A program made the translations under genes and the position numbers. DNA of 64,000 nucleotides, from assembly GCF_013166575.1 (NCBI RefSeq), contig NZ_JABKKE010000003.1, forward strand, positions 1 through 64,000, in the 5' to 3' direction. This DNA comes from Xylanibacter rodentium. GTDB lineage: Bacteria > Bacteroidota > Bacteroidia > Bacteroidales > Bacteroidaceae. Positions 54,839 through 63,997 of this stretch are shown here, piece by piece. The notes below the pieces were generated by a model that saw nothing but the letters and a program-made list of their open reading frames with translations, was not told the origin of the DNA and did not search any database. Each line of letters starts with the position of its first letter. Position 1 is the first letter of the stretch.

Positions 54839-55642
54839 CTATACCCACCACCATGGCAGTAACCATCTAAGCATTTGTCTTACACCACGTTTTATCTTCA
54901 TTACATTGCTGTCATTATCTGTAGAATAGAAGAAAGCATTTCCTTTGCCTAAAAAGTGACCTCCAACACCTGACAAATGGGCTTGTGTACGAAATCTACC
55001 ATAAACCCCATCCTCATGTTTATGCTCGCGGATAATTTACAAGAAAAACCACTCCACACATTTGCCCTCATAGTCATTCAGCATCCTATATTTTCCACGG
55101 ATATATTTGTTGTAGAAATCCAAACCAACAACAAAATATCTGCATTCAGCAGCATGTCCGTTTATTGGTAAATGAAGCCATTCATAAACATTGTGGTCTT
55201 TGCAATCTTGATAGAGACGAATTCCCCCCCCCGATTTTTTATCCACTTCTTTCATCAGTTTATAGAGATTTAGGATAGGAAAACGTCCTGTAAGTTTGAA
55301 GAAACCGCCTGCATCACGGATTGATTTATTACGCTCTGTAACTAAATCAAGAATCAGCATCTCGTTATACGACTTACCTTTTGTTTGGTCAAAAAGTTCA
55401 GGTGACAGCGCCTCATATTCAAATCTAACATTATTTACTTTATCTAACTTTTTTCTTAGTCTACATTCATCCCATCCGGAATTTTCTGCAAAAACAAGTA
55501 TAAAATAATCTTTTCTCTTTGAAAGGTCAGAGATATAATAGTTGAGCGTATCAATGTACATTTTTTCTCGTTCTTCGGCAGAAAATTCAGCACCTTTCAT
55601 TCCTCGTGTATCAACCGAGCCTGTTAATAAAATTGGATACAT
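54839..55642 (-). pseudogene. Polysaccharide-locus protein of unknown function, interrupted by a stop codon
   Basis: Reading starts MYPILLTGSVDTRG and runs 201 residues to a TAA at 55037-55039 after CVEWFFL. In the same frame it then continues for 65 residues (IIREHKHEDGVYGRFRTQAH, later GKGNAFFYSTDNDSN) to a stop at 54839. The continuation has ordinary protein composition, so the TAA looks like a later nonsense change. A 9-G run at 55224-55232 encodes SGGGI and is in frame. The protein resembles small unannotated proteins of glycan loci (FKLTGRFPILNLYKLM), but I cannot name its family. The 201-residue part may still be made. Confidence 0.55.
55224..55232 (-). repeat. Poly-G tract, 9 G on the coding strand
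   Basis: In the unknown polysaccharide-locus gene, encoding SGGGI. In frame at this length; gain or loss of one G would truncate the product about 60 residues before its present end. Confidence 0.85.
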
Positions 55643-55728
55643 AACTTTTTATTTTGCCAATATACAAAACATTTTTCTAAAAAAACTTTATATCTTAAGA
55701 GTTTATCACGAAGGTGTTATGTCATAAA

Positions 55729-57066
55729 TTAATCCCTCTTAAATATATCCCTTGTATAAACTTTGTCTTTCACATCATCAAGACAAGCGTCATAACGATT
55801 GGCTATAATGGCATGACTATGTTCTTTGAAAGCATCCATATCATTTACAACTTTGCTGCCAAAAAAAGTGCTACCGTTTTCGAGTGTCGGCTCATAGATT
55901 ATCACATCCGCACCCTTAGCCTTGATACGCTTCATGATGCCCTGAATGGCGCTCTGTCGGAAATTGTCCGAGTTAGACTTCATTGTCAAGCGATAAACAC
56001 CAATTATACAGTTGTGCTCATTGGCGGCATCGAAACTGTTGGTGGCAGCATAACCGTAATACCCCGCTTTTTGAAGAACAGAATCTGCAATGAAGTCCTT
56101 ACGTGTACGGTTACTATCAACAATGGCTTGAATAAGGTTTTCCGGTACATCAGCATAATTAGCCAACAACTGTTTAGTATCCTTAGGCAGACAATAACCT
56201 CCATATCCGAAACTCGGATTGTTATAGTGCTGTCCGATGCGCGGGTCCAGACTTACCCCATTAATTATAGCCTGCGTATCAAGTCCTTTAACTTCCGCAT
56301 ATGTATCAAGTTCATTAAAGTAAGATACTCTCAAAGCCAAATATGTATTGGCAAAAAGTTTCACTGCCTCAGCTTCTTTTAACCCCATAAACAAAGTGTC
56401 TATATTCTCCTTTATAGCCCCTTCTTGCAAGAGAGCTGCAAATGTCTTGGCTGCATCCTTGATCATCTCCACATCAGTAACCGATTTTATCGCCTTATTC
56501 TCCTCTACAAATTCCGGACGGTCGATAATCTTAGGATACCCCACGATAATACGGCTTGGATAAAGATTATCGTAAAGAGCCTTGCTCTCACGAAGGAACT
56601 CCGGTGAGAACAGAAGATTTAACCGCTTTACCCCTTTCTTGGCATATTTCAAATAGAGACTGCGGGTATATCCCACAGGGATAGTACTTTTTATTACCAT
56701 CACGGCATCAGGGTTTACCTCCAACACAAAATCAATAACCTCCTCCACATGACTTGTATCAAAGTAATTCTTGACCGGATCATAATTTGTCGGTGCTGCT
56801 ATGACAACAAAATCTGCATCCCGATATGCAGCCTTACCGTCAAGCGTAGCAGTAAGGTTCAAATTCTTCTCCACAAGATATTTCTCTATATACTCATCCT
56901 GTATAGGTGAGATACGTTGATTCAGTTTCTCCACCTTCTCCGGGATTACATCCACAGCACTTACATGATGATGCTGCGACAGCAAGGTCGCAATACTCAA
57001 ACCAACGTAACCAGTACCGGCTACCGCTATTCTTATATCTTTAAAATCATTCATAGCAAAATCCAA
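55729..57066 (-). CDS. UDP-glucose 6-dehydrogenase family nucleotide-sugar dehydrogenase
   Basis: 445 residues; the ATG at 57054 ([11 protein letters not shown]) is an alternative start. NAD site [12 protein letters not shown] (13-24), substrate loops APTNYD and STIPVG, and the catalytic Cys in [14 protein letters not shown] (C292) are all present. It oxidises a UDP-sugar twice to the uronic acid, most likely UDP-glucose to UDP-glucuronate, for the acidic sugar of the surface glycan. Short for a UDP-N-acetylmannosamine dehydrogenase and without that family's marks as far as seen. It is the only sugar-precursor gene in the visible part of the locus. Confidence 0.92.
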   Translation of the reverse strand: MDFAMNDFKDIRIAVAGTGYVGLSIATLLSQHHHVSAVDVIPEKVEKLNQRISPIQDEYIEKYLVEKNLNLTATLDGKAAYRDADFVVIAAPTNYDPVKNYFDTSHVEEVIDFVLEVNPDAVMVIKSTIPVGYTRSLYLKYAKKGVKRLNLLFSPEFLRESKALYDNLYPSRIIVGYPKIIDRPEFVEENKAIKSVTDVEMIKDAAKTFAALLQEGAIKENIDTLFMGLKEAEAVKLFANTYLALRVSYFNELDTYAEVKGLDTQAIINGVSLDPRIGQHYNNPSFGYGGYCLPKDTKQLLANYADVPENLIQAIVDSNRTRKDFIADSVLQKAGYYGYAATNSFDAANEHNCIIGVYRLTMKSNSDNFRQSAIQGIMKRIKAKGADVIIYEPTLENGSTFFGSKVVNDMDAFKEHSHAIIANRYDACLDDVKDKVYTRDIFKRD

Positions 57067-57070
57067 TTAT

Positions 57071-58210
57071 TTATTTTGTTTTACACACTTTATCTATAAC
57101 ATTCATCGCATTCTCAACCATCTGCTCAATTCTCAGATGCTTTGCGACATATTCCCTAGCATTATCACCCATACGCTTTATTTCTTCAGCAGGAAGAGCC
57201 TCAACATTTCTTATACAATCGTCAATATCATGGAATATCAAGCCATTCTCGCCGTGATAAATATACGAATATTCCACACACTGCAAAGTTTCTTCGCTTC
57301 GCTTGAATGTAAAGATTGGTTTGCCATACGCCATAGCCTCAACGATGGATAGTCCAACCCAGCCAGGTTGGAAATACACATCTGCCAAGGCAAATAACTC
57401 TCGTTTCACAGCAGTATCATACACCGCACCAAAATCATATACATTATCATATATAGAAAAGTCCGGTTTAGATGCACCTGCACCAATGATAACAAAACCA
57501 TATTTTTGGCTATTTAATCTCTTTATGGCTTCCAAGAGCAAGTCCACACGACGGTCAGCAATAAATCTCGCACAGAAAATTAAAATTACTTCTTGCCGAA
57601 CACCATATTTCTTCTTTAACTCTTCTATAGACAATTCAGCCCGATACCTCATCATATCATCAACACCCGTCAAGGTATTGTGCAGAGCAACCATCGGCTT
57701 TTTCGGAAACAATTTCTGCCATTGTTCCTTTTCTTTGTCCATATAAAACCAAATGCCGTCAGCAAGAGAAATCATACATTTCAGTTTCCAGTCAGGTTTA
57801 TGTTCTTCCTTCAGATACCGGCGTACAGAAATGCCCTGTCCCCAAAGAATAATTTTACGATGATGAAACCATTTAGTGAACAGCAAGAGCCAAGTACCTA
57901 CATGAGCGAAATGAAGCATCAACACCAAGACAAGGATGTCCTTACCTAATAATGAAAAGGGATTGTAAAAGAGCAACTTTCCCTTAATTAGTTTGCACGG
58001 AAGATTCTTACACACGACATCACTAACCTTGAAGGAAGCCGATTTCATATCTTTAGTTTTCTCATAGGTATAGATTTTTTGCACTATCGGTTGTCCTTCA
58101 ATACCTTTTACTTTCAACCGCTTACCCAACAAAGATAAGAATTCTTCACGATAATGAGGAATGAACGGCTGTAAATGAATAACACTATCCATTTTTTCTA
58201 TATTCATCAA
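57071..58210 (-). CDS. Family 4 glycosyltransferase
   Basis: 379 residues. A GT-B fold with LQPFIPHYREEFLSLLG at the start, KIILWGQGISVRRYL in the acceptor domain, and VILIFCARFIADRRVDLLLEAIKR with GWVGLSIVEAMAYGKPIFT in the donor domain (E-x7-E-type site reduced to one clear Glu). The start overlaps the end of the preceding core-2-like gene by 26 bp; an ATG at 58192 would shorten this. Same operon as the flanking transferases. Confidence 0.86.
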   Translation of the reverse strand: MMNIEKMDSVIHLQPFIPHYREEFLSLLGKRLKVKGIEGQPIVQKIYTYEKTKDMKSASFKVSDVVCKNLPCKLIKGKLLFYNPFSLLGKDILVLVLMLHFAHVGTWLLLFTKWFHHRKIILWGQGISVRRYLKEEHKPDWKLKCMISLADGIWFYMDKEKEQWQKLFPKKPMVALHNTLTGVDDMMRYRAELSIEELKKKYGVRQEVILIFCARFIADRRVDLLLEAIKRLNSQKYGFVIIGAGASKPDFSIYDNVYDFGAVYDTAVKRELFALADVYFQPGWVGLSIVEAMAYGKPIFTFKRSEETLQCVEYSYIYHGENGLIFHDIDDCIRNVEALPAEEIKRMGDNAREYVAKHLRIEQMVENAMNVIDKVCKTK

Positions 58211-59108
58211 TTTTATTCAACAAATCATTAGAAATACCAGTCTGAACCTTACGACAAAACATTTTACCTGATTTTATCAATTTGTCGTAATCTGTCAAAG
58301 TAAAGACTTTCTGACCTCCTTCATATTCTATATAATGAGTACATGTAATCTTTTCCAAACCTGGATAAATTCCGTCCTCAAGACAATCTATAGCATTATT
58401 TAAAAACTTAGAATTAAAAATAATAGTCTGCACAAACATCTCATCTGGAGCAAATGATGTACTAAAATATCGGCACATATTAGAATCATTCATTCTCTCA
58501 AATAGATATTCAGCGCAATCTCTTGGAATATTAAACCATTGGCTTCCGGCATATATGCTTAATTGTCTGTCATATTCTTCTATATATTTTCTTTTATGTA
58601 TCGGCAAAATATTCATAAGCACCATCAATCCTCCAATAATATAGTGCCGTAATTTTGCGTTTTCAATTGGCAAATCTCTAAAATGATATGTTTCGATTCT
58701 CTGTGGAACTTTCTTTGGTACAGATACCTTTGATAAATTATATCCTTTCATATAAACTATATTTGGATGCGCCTTATAGAATGCCCGCATTTTATCATTA
58801 CTCCAAAGAGGATAATCCAAACCTGAAAGCAACACAAACCTATCGAATCTTGTTTTAGAAGACAATGCATATTTCAGCAATAACTTTTCGGCTTTACATA
58901 TACTAAATCCCCCCCAATAAATAACTTCTCTTTCTTTAATGAAAAAAACATTTGTTAGGTATGAAACTTCTTTTTTAAAGCATTTTATGTCTTGTCTTGC
59001 ATCTATATGAATAAAAAAAGAAACTTTGTTCTCAACGGATAGAGCGCAAACAAGACGTTTGAGCTGATTCGGATCTGAATGCGCCAATATTAAATATGCT
59101 ATCTTCAT
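58185..59108 (-). CDS. Core-2/I-branching-like glycosyltransferase (GT14)
   Basis: 307 residues. The GT14 pattern is clear: IAYLILAHSDPNQLKRLV, FFIHIDARQD, VIYWGGFSICKAEKLLL (the conserved W-G-G-x-S), FVLLSGLDYPLWSN and APDEMFVQTII. Such enzymes add branching GlcNAc or xylose residues in other settings; the bacterial substrate is unknown. A 7-G run at 58909-58915 codes for the WGG motif itself, so any slip would destroy the active fold. It overlaps both neighbours by a few bases. Confidence 0.88.
   Translation of the reverse strand: MKIAYLILAHSDPNQLKRLVCALSVENKVSFFIHIDARQDIKCFKKEVSYLTNVFFIKEREVIYWGGFSICKAEKLLLKYALSSKTRFDRFVLLSGLDYPLWSNDKMRAFYKAHPNIVYMKGYNLSKVSVPKKVPQRIETYHFRDLPIENAKLRHYIIGGLMVLMNILPIHKRKYIEEYDRQLSIYAGSQWFNIPRDCAEYLFERMNDSNMCRYFSTSFAPDEMFVQTIIFNSKFLNNAIDCLEDGIYPGLEKITCTHYIEYEGGQKVFTLTDYDKLIKSGKMFCRKVQTGISNDLLNKIDEYRKNG
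58909..58915 (-). repeat. Poly-G tract, 7 G on the coding strand
   Basis: Within the WGG motif of the GT14 gene. In frame. Codon choice (TGG GGG GGA) is unusual in an AT-rich gene. Confidence 0.8.
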
Positions 59109-60247
59109 AAATATGATTTTATTTTACTGACAGCCGTATCAAAAGAAAACTTATCATTAGCCATTGTCATAATATCTTTACGCAGCAACCTACCAAGATG
59201 TAAATTTTCAATGATTTGCATTAATTTCTGTGAGAACTCGGTTTTATTGGAAAAACTGTATAATATTCCTTCTCTTTCAAAATCTCTATATCCTCTTGAT
59301 GAAACTTCATGAGCTAATACCGGCAACCCATTTCTTAATCCATCCATAACACGGAGTTTCATTCCACCTCCCAACCTTGCAGGACATAGAAAAATTTCAC
59401 AATGATTCACTATTTCATCCATATTTTGTGGATTGGATTTTAATTCGACACGAGGATAAAGAGAGTTTAATCTTGAAACCAATGTATTAGGCGGATTTTT
59501 CCCCGCAAAAATCACCTTGACATTTTGAGGAACTAATGGATATAACTCATCTAAGAAATAATTAATTCCATCAAGATTTTGCACATTGCCCATAGTTCCG
59601 CTAATTATCATTGTAATATCATTCTTGTGAAAAGGTGTACAAATGTGCGTTTCACTTATATAATTTTTATCATTAAAACATCCACCCACTATGGAGATGG
59701 TTTTTGATTTCCCGTAAACATTAGCAAACTGCTCTTTATCTTCCTTTGTAAGGAAAATATTATAGTTACAACCCAAATATGATTTTCGCTCGTTTTTCTT
59801 AATCTGTGGCAACAATAGCAAACAATTAAAATAACTATTGTTATCACGAAAATAATCATATTCAAAATTATGATTAAGAACTATCGTCTTTATACCTTTA
59901 TTCCTACATACATCTACAAGGGAGCCTGCTATACTGTTGTGATCAAAAATACAATATTCATACTGTTTTTGAGACAACAGATCTTTGACAACAGTGTTAT
60001 GCCGATGTAATATGCCTGTGAAAGGTATCAAATATTTATCCAGTCTGTTCCGTCCTTTTATAGGTATAAAATTTATATTTGAATATTCTCCTTCTCGTTT
60101 TGTATCTAAATACTCTTCGCAGATACAAACATCAAATCTTGCATCCGAAAATATTGTGGTAAATAGCTGCAAATAATTGCGACAAGCAAAACATCCACCT
60201 CCGATTCCCCATGGATTATGTTTCAACACATATAATATATTCATCAT
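59105..60247 (-). CDS. GT-B glycosyltransferase (family 4-like)
   Basis: 380 residues. MNILYVLKHNPWGIGGGCFACRNYLQLF opens the acceptor domain. The donor domain shows MIISGTMGNVQNLDGINYFLDEL, VIFAGKNPP and CPARLGGGMKLRVMDGLRNGLPVLAHEVSSRGY, the last being the typical GT4 donor site (G-x-x-K and the Glu/Asp region). It is similar to GT4 enzymes of exopolysaccharide loci. Its stop overlaps the GT14 start (ATGA). Very AT-rich, like its neighbours. Confidence 0.85.
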   Translation of the reverse strand: MMNILYVLKHNPWGIGGGCFACRNYLQLFTTIFSDARFDVCICEEYLDTKREGEYSNINFIPIKGRNRLDKYLIPFTGILHRHNTVVKDLLSQKQYEYCIFDHNSIAGSLVDVCRNKGIKTIVLNHNFEYDYFRDNNSYFNCLLLLPQIKKNERKSYLGCNYNIFLTKEDKEQFANVYGKSKTISIVGGCFNDKNYISETHICTPFHKNDITMIISGTMGNVQNLDGINYFLDELYPLVPQNVKVIFAGKNPPNTLVSRLNSLYPRVELKSNPQNMDEIVNHCEIFLCPARLGGGMKLRVMDGLRNGLPVLAHEVSSRGYRDFEREGILYSFSNKTEFSQKLMQIIENLHLGRLLRKDIMTMANDKFSFDTAVSKIKSYL

Positions 60248-60251
60248 TAAA

Positions 60252-61058
60252 TTACTTTATCAAATTCATATATCTCCTAAACACACCTAAACCATAATGG
60301 TTTTTGAATACAACTTTCAACAAATAAAGCAATCTCCTTGTACCATTTAAATGCCAAGGCTTTATAGCACCAACGAAATGGACAACATAAATTCGTTTAT
60401 CTGCATTTGTATTTTTAAAAGAGAAGCCTAATGACTTTGCAAATGTTAAATACTTAAAAAACATATTTAAACCCTCAGGAAGATGTAATTGCTTACGCTC
60501 AGGCCAATCAGACATAAAATCATTAATTACATCTTGATCGCCTACATTTTTGCCTTCCATTGAATATCGCCTCAACGTCAAAGGCAACTGTTTCATAAGT
60601 CCCCTAAAAACTTTATCATCCGGTTCAATAACCATGATACCAGAATTGAGACGAATCCAAGAGCTATTTAAGAAATGTCCTGCACTACAAGCAGAAAAAC
60701 CTGGATATTCGAACAAAAAATCTATATTTTCAACTATCAGCATATCAGAGTCAAGGAAAACAAGTTTTTTCGCCCCCCCATTTTTCCATAACAGCAGTTT
60801 GTCAAATGTATACATCCAATGAGAAAAAGACTGTTCATTAGCCAAATCCAAACCTTCTATTGCAGATTGTTTTAATTTATATGTCTGTATTCCGTAACTA
60901 TTCAAACGTTCTATCAATTCATCACCCAAACTTTTAGAACATGCACATAAAAATGGTATGGAAGTTCCTGTTTCTTTTAGCGAACGATAAAGGGCAACAC
61001 ACCCAAACAAATAATTTTCAGAACTTAATAAAGTTACATATGCATATTTATTCTCCAT
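60252..61058 (-). CDS. Family 8 glycosyltransferase
   Basis: 268 residues. GT8 marks: YAYVTLLSSENYLFGCVALYRSL, KKLVFLDSDMLIVENID (DSD 103-105, the metal motif), NSGIMVIEP and DQDVINDF. The C-terminal VVHFVGAIKPWH is the conserved end of glycogenin-like/galactosyltransferase members. Retaining enzyme, probably adding galactose or glucose. A 7-G run at 60773-60779 lies directly before the DSD region (NGGAKK) and is in frame. Confidence 0.92.
   Translation of the reverse strand: MENKYAYVTLLSSENYLFGCVALYRSLKETGTSIPFLCACSKSLGDELIERLNSYGIQTYKLKQSAIEGLDLANEQSFSHWMYTFDKLLLWKNGGAKKLVFLDSDMLIVENIDFLFEYPGFSACSAGHFLNSSWIRLNSGIMVIEPDDKVFRGLMKQLPLTLRRYSMEGKNVGDQDVINDFMSDWPERKQLHLPEGLNMFFKYLTFAKSLGFSFKNTNADKRIYVVHFVGAIKPWHLNGTRRLLYLLKVVFKNHYGLGVFRRYMNLIK
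60773..60779 (-). repeat. Poly-G tract, 7 G on the coding strand
   Basis: In the GT8 gene, encoding GGA just before the metal-binding strand. In frame. Confidence 0.8.
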
Positions 61059-61061
61059 TTT

Positions 61062-62054
61062 TCAATTATATTTTATTCCTTTGGCTTTTAAAAAGGCCTT
61101 ATTTATGACAAAATAAGTTTTTACACTCCAATACGCTAATCTCATCTTCGAATTATTGGGGAATGTAAAGCCATAATTCTTAAAGTCGGTCAACAAAATA
61201 CGAATTGTTGATTGGAATATTTTTAAATCAATATCTTTTACCAAAGAAGCGCTATACAACAAGTTTTGAAACATCTGCTGCATTCGCACTTCCAACCAAG
61301 CCACTGGCTGTACATACTCCATCTTACACCATTGTAAAATATTTAACAACACCTGTGGCAGGTCATCAACATTTTTTTGCCGATAGCTACCATCTTGTGT
61401 AGCAGAACCATCCCGCAAACGATAATTATACAATTCAGCATTAAGTCGGACTGGTCTCTTACAACGTGTTAGATACTTATATTGGAATTCTAAATCCTCA
61501 CCAACTCTAATCTTTGGAGAAAATCTTAAAACTCCATCTATATTTTTATTTCCCAATAAGCTCCTTCGATAGAAAATACGTTGATGATGATTACAGCGAT
61601 AACGCAAAAGAAAATCATTTTTATTTAACGAGTCTGCAGATAAAGAGCAATGTTTTAATAATCTTGCACTTTCAGAAGTGATATTTCCTCTAAATGTACA
61701 AAAATCAAAGAGTATATAATCTGACGAATTCATAACTTCAATATTATCTATTATGAAGTTAGGGATTATTATATCATCAGAATCAACGAACCAGACCCAA
61801 TCACCTTGTGCAAGCTCTATACCAATATTCCTTGCCACACTCACGCCTCTGTTTGATTGATGAACAACCTTAAATTTATGATTTTTCTCAGCATATTCAT
61901 CACAGATAGCTCCCGACGAATCTGTAGAACCATCATCTATGAGTATAGCCTCCCAAGAAAATTCCTCTAATCGGACGATACTATCCAAGCATTCTCGAAG
62001 GTATCTCTCCACGTTATAAACAGGAACAATAATCGAAATAAAAATGTTTTTCAT
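61062..62054 (-). CDS. Family 2 glycosyltransferase
   Basis: 330 residues. GT-A start ISIIVPVYNVERYLRECLDSI, donor motif LIDDGSTDSSGAICDEYA, NRGVSVARNIGIE and the metal motif WFVDSDD (DSDD 91-94), then RVGEDLEFQYKYL in the acceptor region. It belongs to the large WcaA/EpsJ-like group of capsule transferases; the linkage is unknown. Placed 6 bp after the acyltransferase gene and 3 bp before the GT8 gene. Confidence 0.92.
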   Translation of the reverse strand: MKNIFISIIVPVYNVERYLRECLDSIVRLEEFSWEAILIDDGSTDSSGAICDEYAEKNHKFKVVHQSNRGVSVARNIGIELAQGDWVWFVDSDDIIIPNFIIDNIEVMNSSDYILFDFCTFRGNITSESARLLKHCSLSADSLNKNDFLLRYRCNHHQRIFYRRSLLGNKNIDGVLRFSPKIRVGEDLEFQYKYLTRCKRPVRLNAELYNYRLRDGSATQDGSYRQKNVDDLPQVLLNILQWCKMEYVQPVAWLEVRMQQMFQNLLYSASLVKDIDLKIFQSTIRILLTDFKNYGFTFPNNSKMRLAYWSVKTYFVINKAFLKAKGIKYN

Positions 62055-62060
62055 TACATA

Positions 62061-63055
62061 TCATTTTCCTACTGCCAATCTGAAATGACAATTGCAAAAC
62101 TTAATTACCAACAAACATATACTCCAAATCAGGACTTGTTGCAACATTTTGAAACAGACATGTGAATCACATGATATATACTTGGTTGATAAATCTATAA
62201 TCAACTGGTTCAGAGCAACTATTGGAAGTGTATTTTTTCCTAAGAATGACAATATAGAAACAATATGTTTATTGCTACTTTCGATAGCCTTAGAAAGAAA
62301 AAATATTCCAAAACTCCCAACACATGCAATCATGTAATATAGCATTACAGGAGAAGGAACCTCATTATTCCATAAAGACATTGTTCTGCATGTATAAAGG
62401 ACTACAACAAGTGGAAACAAAAGACAAATAGCCGCCAACACCCATAGTTTCAAATTGTTTATTTGCATATGTATGATTTTTATAATATTCAGTCCAAACA
62501 AATTGGCTAAAGCATAAAACGGAAATGCAGAAAAAATCGTACCGACATACAAAAAATTAGTTCTGTAAGAACAAATTTTCAACCAAGAACCCGCAAAAAC
62601 AGAAATAAATACAATGAATAGCAAAGCCCATATATTTCCCTTAAGACATTTAATAAACAAGCAGTAAAAAACTTGAACCACAAACAATACGAACAAGAAC
62701 CATAAGGCACCAGGAAGAATCCCCCTTCCTAAATTGCCAACGATATTTTGTTCTGGAATAAATATGGAAGCTATTCCTATGATAAAAGTCGTAAAAATAA
62801 ACAATGGTATTACTAACTGCTTAAACCGCTTTCTGACAAATGCCTTAAACTGATATTTGTTAGGTGAGAAAAACAGTCCTGATACAATAAAGAATAAAGG
62901 CATATGGAAGCTATAAATCCAATTGTAAAGTGGTTGTCCACAGGTATGACCTAACACCATTAACATGATACCAATACCTTTGATGATGTCATACAGTACA
63001 ACTCTGTCTTCCCCCCCCCCCGAATAGAATTTGAAGCAAATTTCCTACATTCCAT
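62061..63055 (-). CDS. Membrane O-acyltransferase (acyltransferase 3 family), phase-OFF by a poly-G tract
   Basis: The family start is DIIKGIGIMLMVLGHT, with the catalytic His, then YSFHMPLFFIVSGLFFSP, RKRFKQLVIPLF and about ten helices. In frame, an ATG occurs only at 62966, inside the first helix and before the His. The natural start is the ATG at 63055 (MECRKFASN), but from there the 11-G run at 63011-63021 throws the frame off and a stop follows about 15 codons on. With 9 or 12 G the two frames join into one protein of about 330 residues. So the gene seems intact but switched off. When on, it would O-acetylate the surface glycan. Confidence 0.75.
63011..63021 (-). repeat. Poly-G tract, 11 G, at the 5' end of the acyltransferase gene
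   Basis: The longest homopolymer G run seen in the window, 11-12 codons after the likely ATG. Length modulo 3 decides whether the acyltransferase frame is open: 9 or 12 is on, 10 or 11 is off. Confidence 0.9.
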
Positions 63056-63082
63056 AATATTGTCCGCTAACTTCTAACATAT

Positions 63083-63997
63083 TTATTTTGTGACTTTAAG
63101 GTATGCATTCATACGCTTCAACAACTCGTCTGAGTAACGCCAGGCTATGGTATCTTCCACATCATTATAATCAGCCTTTTTCAATGAATCGAAAAGATAA
63201 TTTTCTTCTCTGTCGCCTAAGCCTCTTCTACATTTTGCCATATAATCTTCGGCAGATTTTGTCATATAATGATTTATACGCAATTTTTTATAATGGCATT
63301 CGCTTGTTGCCCACCCCATTTGCTTATGCCCAGAGAATTCAAATACAGAAAAAGCTCCTCTTTTATAAAAAGGATAATGAGGAGATATGTAAAATTGTAC
63401 CATTCTTGGATTGCAAATGGTCTTGATGTGCTTGTTTATAAAATGAGTGTCGCTTGCGCGTTTCGTATAATTATGGGTAATAAGACCTTTAGGCCTTTTC
63501 GCATGTCCAGAAGTTCCATAGGTAGCCCAGTTGACGGCAATACCAGCTGCACCTGCATCTGCCCCCCCAATTATATCATTTATGACATCTAATATTTTTC
63601 TGTTAGAATCTATAGGAACAATATACTCATCCATATCTATAAACGCCATCCACCTACATTTCTCTTTGCCTAAGACAAGTGCATCATTATAGGCTTCAAG
63701 CTGTTTGCCACGACCATCAATGTAAGTATATGTCACATAGTCCATATCAACATAAGGTTTTAATAATGCCTTTGTATCATCTGTGCTTCCATTATCATAA
63801 AAATAAATATGGTCAACTCCCATTAAACGATAAAATTCAATCCATTCCAACAAATAAAGAGATTCGTCTTTGCTACAGGTAACAACCGCAAGTTCATACA
63901 TAAAGTTCTTCTTTTTCTCTTCTTCCATGATTCGATATGTTTTACCAAATCCATATATATTTTCATATACTTTAATGAAGAAATATTTAATTAACAA
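63083..63997 (-). CDS. Family 92-like glycosyltransferase
   Basis: 304 residues; the reading frame starts three bases from the window's right edge, so the true start may lie outside, or at an internal ATG (MEEEKKKNF). The GT92/DUF23 pattern is clear: LAVVTCSKDESLYLLEWIEFY, IYFYDNGSTDDT, WMAFIDMDEYIVP (DMDE 121-124) and HYMTKSAEDYMAKCRRG near the end. Relatives are galactosyltransferases. A 7-G run at 63562-63568 encodes IGGAD and is in frame. It is the first visible gene of the minus-strand polysaccharide run, whose promoter lies beyond the edge. Confidence 0.88.
   Translation of the reverse strand: MLIKYFFIKVYENIYGFGKTYRIMEEEKKKNFMYELAVVTCSKDESLYLLEWIEFYRLMGVDHIYFYDNGSTDDTKALLKPYVDMDYVTYTYIDGRGKQLEAYNDALVLGKEKCRWMAFIDMDEYIVPIDSNRKILDVINDIIGGADAGAAGIAVNWATYGTSGHAKRPKGLITHNYTKRASDTHFINKHIKTICNPRMVQFYISPHYPFYKRGAFSVFEFSGHKQMGWATSECHYKKLRINHYMTKSAEDYMAKCRRGLGDREENYLFDSLKKADYNDVEDTIAWRYSDELLKRMNAYLKVTK
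63562..63568 (-). repeat. Poly-G tract, 7 G on the coding strand
   Basis: In the GT92-like gene, encoding GGA. In frame. Confidence 0.8.

Noticed and set aside
58909-58915. The 7-G run in the GT14 gene as evidence of phase variation on its own
   Set aside because: It falls in the conserved W-G-G motif, which requires Gly codons anyway. It counts only as part of the locus-wide pattern.
55729-63997. Invertible promoter of the Bacteroides capsule type
   Set aside because: The operon start lies beyond the right edge and no flanking inverted repeats, UpxY/UpxZ-like genes or recombinase are visible here.
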